Source: CAVZBW01 sp963773635
GTDB lineage: Bacteria > Actinomycetota > Acidimicrobiia > Acidimicrobiales > RAAP-2
Assembly (NCBI GenBank): GCA_963773635.1
Contig: CAVZBW010000005.1
Span: forward strand, 992,001 to 1,056,000
Direction of reading: 5' to 3'
Length of the DNA stretch: 64,000 bases
Below, piece by piece: positions 61,401 through 64,000 of this stretch; within the stretch, counting starts at the first letter, position 1, and the number at the start of each line of letters is the position of its first letter. The position numbers and the translations under genes were made by a program. Under the pieces are notes generated by a model. That model worked only from the letters and a program-made list of their open reading frames with translations. It was not told the DNA's origin and did no database searches.

Positions 61401-62249
61401 ATGCCCGTACCCCCGCCCCGCTCCCTCTCCCCGTCCAAGGTGACGGCCTTCACGGACTGCCCCCTCGCGTTCCGGCTCGCACTGATCGATCGGCTGCCCG
61501 AGCCGCCCTCGCCCCACGCCCTCAAGGGCACGCTGGTGCACTCGGCGCTCGAGGGCCTGCACTGGCGGTGGCCGGCGGGGACGCGCAGCCTCGACGCCGC
61601 CGACGAGGAGCTCGATCGCGCGTGGGAGCTGCTCCAGCAGGACCCGGAGTTCCTCGCCCTCGAGCTCTCGACGGAGGAGGCGGACACGTTCTGCAAGGAC
61701 GCCCGGGCGCTCGTCCGCAACTACTTCGAGATCGAAGACCCCGACTCGGTCAGGGCCATCGGCATCGAGCTTCTCTTGCAGGCCGAGGTCGGCGGCGTCA
61801 CGCTCCGGGGCATCATCGATCGGCTCGATCTCACCGCCGAGGGCGAGCTCGTGGTCGTCGACTACAAGACGGGCCGGGCCCCCTCGGTCAACTTCGAGCA
61901 GGCCAAGCTGAAGGGCGTCCAGTTCTACGCCGACCTGTGCGAGTCCGTCCTCGGGCGGGCCCCCGTCGAGGTGCGGCTCCTGCACCTCCGCGAGCCGCTC
62001 GAGATCACCGCGCGGCCCAACCCGCAGTCGCTCCGGGGCCACCGCCGCCGGACGGCGGCCGTCTGGACCGCCATCGAGCGGGCGTGCTCGACGGGGGACT
62101 TCCGCCCCCGACCCTCCTCGCTCTGCGGCTTCTGTAGCTTTCAGCCACTGTGTCCATCCCACGGCGGGACTCCGCCACCACTCCCGGAGGTGCCGGAGGT
62201 GTCCCCGATGCCGGCGGTCGCCGAGCAGCGGGCGCCCCTCGCCTCCTGA
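61401..62249 (+). CDS. RecB-like PD-(D/E)XK nuclease with Fe-S cluster cysteines
   Basis: 282 residues. SLSPSKVTAFTDCPLAFRLA gives the first cluster Cys, GTLVHSALEGLHW the motif-I His, LRGIIDRLDLTAEGELVVVDYKTGRA the catalytic Asp and DYK, QFYADL the QxxxY motif, and LCGFCSFQPLC the remaining three cluster Cys. This is the Cas4/AddB-RecB-type exonuclease family with a 4Fe-4S staple. No CRISPR array or cas gene is near, so DNA repair is the likely role. Confidence 0.92.
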   Translation: MPVPPPRSLSPSKVTAFTDCPLAFRLALIDRLPEPPSPHALKGTLVHSALEGLHWRWPAGTRSLDAADEELDRAWELLQQDPEFLALELSTEEADTFCKDARALVRNYFEIEDPDSVRAIGIELLLQAEVGGVTLRGIIDRLDLTAEGELVVVDYKTGRAPSVNFEQAKLKGVQFYADLCESVLGRAPVEVRLLHLREPLEITARPNPQSLRGHRRRTAAVWTAIERACSTGDFRPRPSSLCGFCSFQPLCPSHGGTPPPLPEVPEVSPMPAVAEQRAPLAS

Positions 62250-62857
62250 CCGCGCGCCGCACCCGGCCCGACCGCAGCGTCACCTCGGCGCTCGGCCGCT
62301 TCGACAACGCCGTCGACTCGCGATGGGAGGCACTTCGCTCCCGGCGCGACATGGATGCCGCCGCCGCCATGCTGTCCAACCTCGCCGACTACGGCGTGGC
62401 GTGGGTGGTGGTCGCCGGCATCAAGGGCCGCAGGCCCGGGGTGCCCCGGCGCCGGGCCGTCGTCGCCCTCGCGACAGCGGGCGTTTCCTCCTACCTCCTC
62501 AACAGGTCGATCAAGGCGCTCGTAGCCCGGGAGCGCCCCTCGCCCGCCGATCCCGGAACCGGCCCCGGCCGGCGACCGCCCGTACGAGCCCCGTCCTCGA
62601 GCAGCTTTCCGAGCGGCCACACCCTCGCCGCCACCTGCACCGCGCTCGTGCTCTCCGAGGGCCCGGCCGAGACGGCGGCACTGCTCGCCCTTGCTGCGGG
62701 CGTGGCCGTCAGCCGGGTGCACCTCCGGGACCATCACGCGTCCGATGTCGTCGGCGGGATGGCCATCGGTGCCGCCCTGGGAATCGCCGGTCGTCGGCTG
62801 GTCCGCCGGCTCTTCGCCGACCCGGCGCCCGCCGTCGGAATGGCCCCGACCGAGTAG
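62150..62857 (+). CDS. PAP2-family membrane phosphatase
   Basis: Up to 235 residues from GTG 62150; that start overlaps the nuclease gene by 100 bases, and the true start is probably nearer 62250-62350. KALVARERPSPADPG (motif 1 KxxxxxxRP), SSSFPSGHTLAATCTAL (motif 2 PSGH) and VSRVHLRDHHASDVVGG (motif 3 SRxxxxxHxxxD) form the full acid-phosphatase active site. Several membrane segments surround them. Dephosphorylates phosphatidic acid or prenyl pyrophosphate-type lipids. Confidence 0.9.
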   Translation: MSIPRRDSATTPGGAGGVPDAGGRRAAGAPRLLTARRTRPDRSVTSALGRFDNAVDSRWEALRSRRDMDAAAAMLSNLADYGVAWVVVAGIKGRRPGVPRRRAVVALATAGVSSYLLNRSIKALVARERPSPADPGTGPGRRPPVRAPSSSSFPSGHTLAATCTALVLSEGPAETAALLALAAGVAVSRVHLRDHHASDVVGGMAIGAALGIAGRRLVRRLFADPAPAVGMAPTE

Positions 62858-62871
62858 GCGTTGTCGCGAGC

Positions 62872-63478
62872 ATGGCCGAGACGACTTTCGCTGTGACGTG
62901 GGACTACCGTTGCCCGTTCGCCCGCAACGCGCACGAGTACCTCGTGACCGCGCTCGAGCACGGTGCGCCATGGTCGGTGACCTTCTTGCCGTTCTCGCTC
63001 AGCCAGGTGCACGTGCCGGAGGGTGGCCTCTCGGTGTGGGACAACGAGGCGGCGTGGCCGGACCTGTTGGCCCTCGAGGCCGGGGTCGTGATCCGAGACC
63101 GCTATCCGGACACCTTCTTGGCGGCGCACCGGGCGCTCTTTTCGGCCCGCCACGACCAGGGGAGTGACCTGCGCGACCCGGCGGTCGTGCGCCACGCGCT
63201 GGAGGGGATCGCCGTGCCCGTGGACCACGTCTTTGGCGAAATCGCCGAGGGGTGGCCAGCGCGAGCAGATCCAAAAGGAGCACGAAGCGGCGGTGGCCGG
63301 CCACGCCGTCTTCGGCGTGCCGACGTTCATCGTGGGCGACCGGGCTGCCTTTGTGCGCCTGATGGATCGACCCGAGGGGGACGGGGCACGCGCCCGGTCG
63401 ACCGTCGAGCACGTCCTCTCGCTGTGCGTCGAGCATCCCGAGCTCAACGAGTTCAAGCACACGACGGTCTCCCGCTGA
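62872..63478 (+). CDS. DsbA-family (thioredoxin-fold) protein with one frameshift
   Basis: About 200 residues. FAVTWDYRCPFARNAHEYL is the thioredoxin-fold active-site region with a single Cys (CPFA rather than CxxC), as in FrnE/HCCA isomerase-like members. WPDLLALEAGVVIRDRYPDT and FLAAHRALFSARHDQG are the helical insertion. At ~63252 (GGGG or CCAGC) reading must shift +1 to reach REQIQKEHEAAVAGHAVFGV, PTFIVGDRAAFVRLM and the C-terminal NEFKHTTVSR. The end matches the mycobacterial family, so the break is recent or a sequence error. Confidence 0.85.
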
Positions 63479-63488
63479 GCCTCCCCAC

Positions 63489-64000
63489 CTAGCCGTCGGC
63501 CAGCGACACGACCAGCCGCCGGGTCCTCGCCATCTCCTCGGGGGTACCGACGACGCTCGCGACGAATTCGGTTGCGCCGGCCTGCCGCAGCCGGTCCACG
63601 CCGGCCGCCACGTCCTCCTCGCTCCCGACGAGCGCGACGTCCGACGGCTTGTCCGCGCCTTCACGATCGAGCATGGCCCGGTAGGACGGAAGGCTCGGGT
63701 AGAGCGCGAACGCTCGGTCGATGCTCTCGAGCGCCTCGTCCCGCGCTGCGGTGACGGTCACGGGCAGGCACACGACGATGCGGGGTTTCGGACGCCCCGC
63801 CGACTCGGCCGCTTCCACGATGCGTGGCGAGATGTGATTGCCGACCGTGCGCACCCCGGTCATCCAGGTGATGGTGCCGTCGGCGAGCTCGCCGGCGGTC
63901 TTGAGCATCACCGGACCAAGCGCGGCGACGAGGACCGAGGGAGGCGAAGGCACGGAGATCGACAACGGCACCGGCAGCACCGCCTTGAGCATGGTGCCCT
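63489..64000 (-). CDS. LLM-class F420-type oxidoreductase, C-terminal part (partial at window edge)
   Basis: At least 167 C-terminal residues; the gene continues past the right edge. PPSVLVAALGPVMLKTAGELADGTITWMTG and IVVCLPVTVTAARDEALESI are strands and helices of the luciferase-like barrel seen in F420-dependent MSMEG_4879-type proteins; VALVGSEEDVAAGVDRLRQAGATEFV is the usual C-terminus. Convergent with the DsbA gene. Substrate unknown. Confidence 0.85.
   Translation of the reverse strand, partial: GTMLKAVLPVPLSISVPSPPSVLVAALGPVMLKTAGELADGTITWMTGVRTVGNHISPRIVEAAESAGRPKPRIVVCLPVTVTAARDEALESIDRAFALYPSLPSYRAMLDREGADKPSDVALVGSEEDVAAGVDRLRQAGATEFVASVVGTPEEMARTRRLVVSLADG

Noticed and set aside
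61401..62249. Cas4-like nuclease as a sign of a CRISPR locus
   Set aside because: No direct-repeat array and no other cas gene in the window; the Fe-S RecB-like family is common in DNA repair.

Overview
This window looks like chromosomal DNA from a high-GC actinobacterium, probably an uncultured lineage such as Acidimicrobiia. The signs are dense GC-rich reading frames, GTG and TTG starts, ATGA/GTGA overlaps, several F420-type (luciferase-like) oxidoreductases, acyl-CoA catabolism, and SppA and HxlR genes of actinobacterial type. The assignment is an inference; no rRNA, tRNA or CRISPR array was seen. GC is lower at the left end (about 1-8.3 kb) and in a small island at 55.2-57.1 kb.

Layout. 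(1) 1-5.7 kb is a mobile-element graveyard. A tyrosine recombinase gene is split by an IS21-family element (1224-4982, 5-bp target duplication), whose istB is itself split by an IS110-family element (3070-4429). Removing each element in silico restores the reading frame of its host gene. (2) 5.9-16.4 kb holds single genes: SRPBCC, flavodoxin, VOC, HEAT-repeat, DUF2079 membrane protein, hydrolases, AlkB, an RsbW/STAS pair, DUF167 and a 5'-truncated dehydrogenase. (3) 16.7-27.8 kb is the most system-like region. Two tandem class III cyclase-STAND ATPase-repeat proteins share a 934-bp identical core. They are followed by a SurA/PpiC-like protein and a transporter with two cyclic-nucleotide-binding domains, a C39 peptidase and an ABC exporter, the last broken by one frameshift. 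I read it as a candidate cyclic-nucleotide-gated peptide maturation and export locus. (4) 27.9-31.3 kb (minus strand): NAD formate dehydrogenase, PhlG-like hydrolase and a BBE-type flavin oxidase. (5) 31.4-40.8 kb (plus strand): an acyl-CoA catabolic operon with both carboxylase subunits (methylcrotonyl/geranyl-CoA carboxylase-like), acyl-CoA dehydrogenase, double-hotdog protein, phosphotransferase, PPOX-type protein, enoyl-CoA hydratase and epimerase, with a palindromic operator just before the first start. (6) 41-55.1 kb: LLM oxidoreductase, sirtuin, SDR/NTF2 pair, HAD phosphatase, two trypsin-like PDZ proteases divergent from an HxlR regulator, acylphosphatase, SppA, DNA ligase, an epimerase/aminotransferase pair and hydrolases. 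(7) 55.2-57.1 kb is a low-GC degenerate island bracketed by two related VOC gene tails. (8) 57.1-64 kb: VOC, two potassium-channel-like membrane proteins, enoyl-CoA hydratase, Fe-S RecB-like nuclease, PAP2, DsbA-like protein and a partial LLM oxidoreductase.

At least seven genes carry single clean frame breaks while the coding sequence on both sides is well preserved (integrase, C39-ABC transporter, carboxyltransferase, enoyl-CoA hydratase, VOC at 57 kb, DsbA-like protein, and the CNB gene in the island). Outside the mobile and island regions this pattern fits residual assembly indels as well as real decay, so these genes are reported as frameshifted rather than dead.
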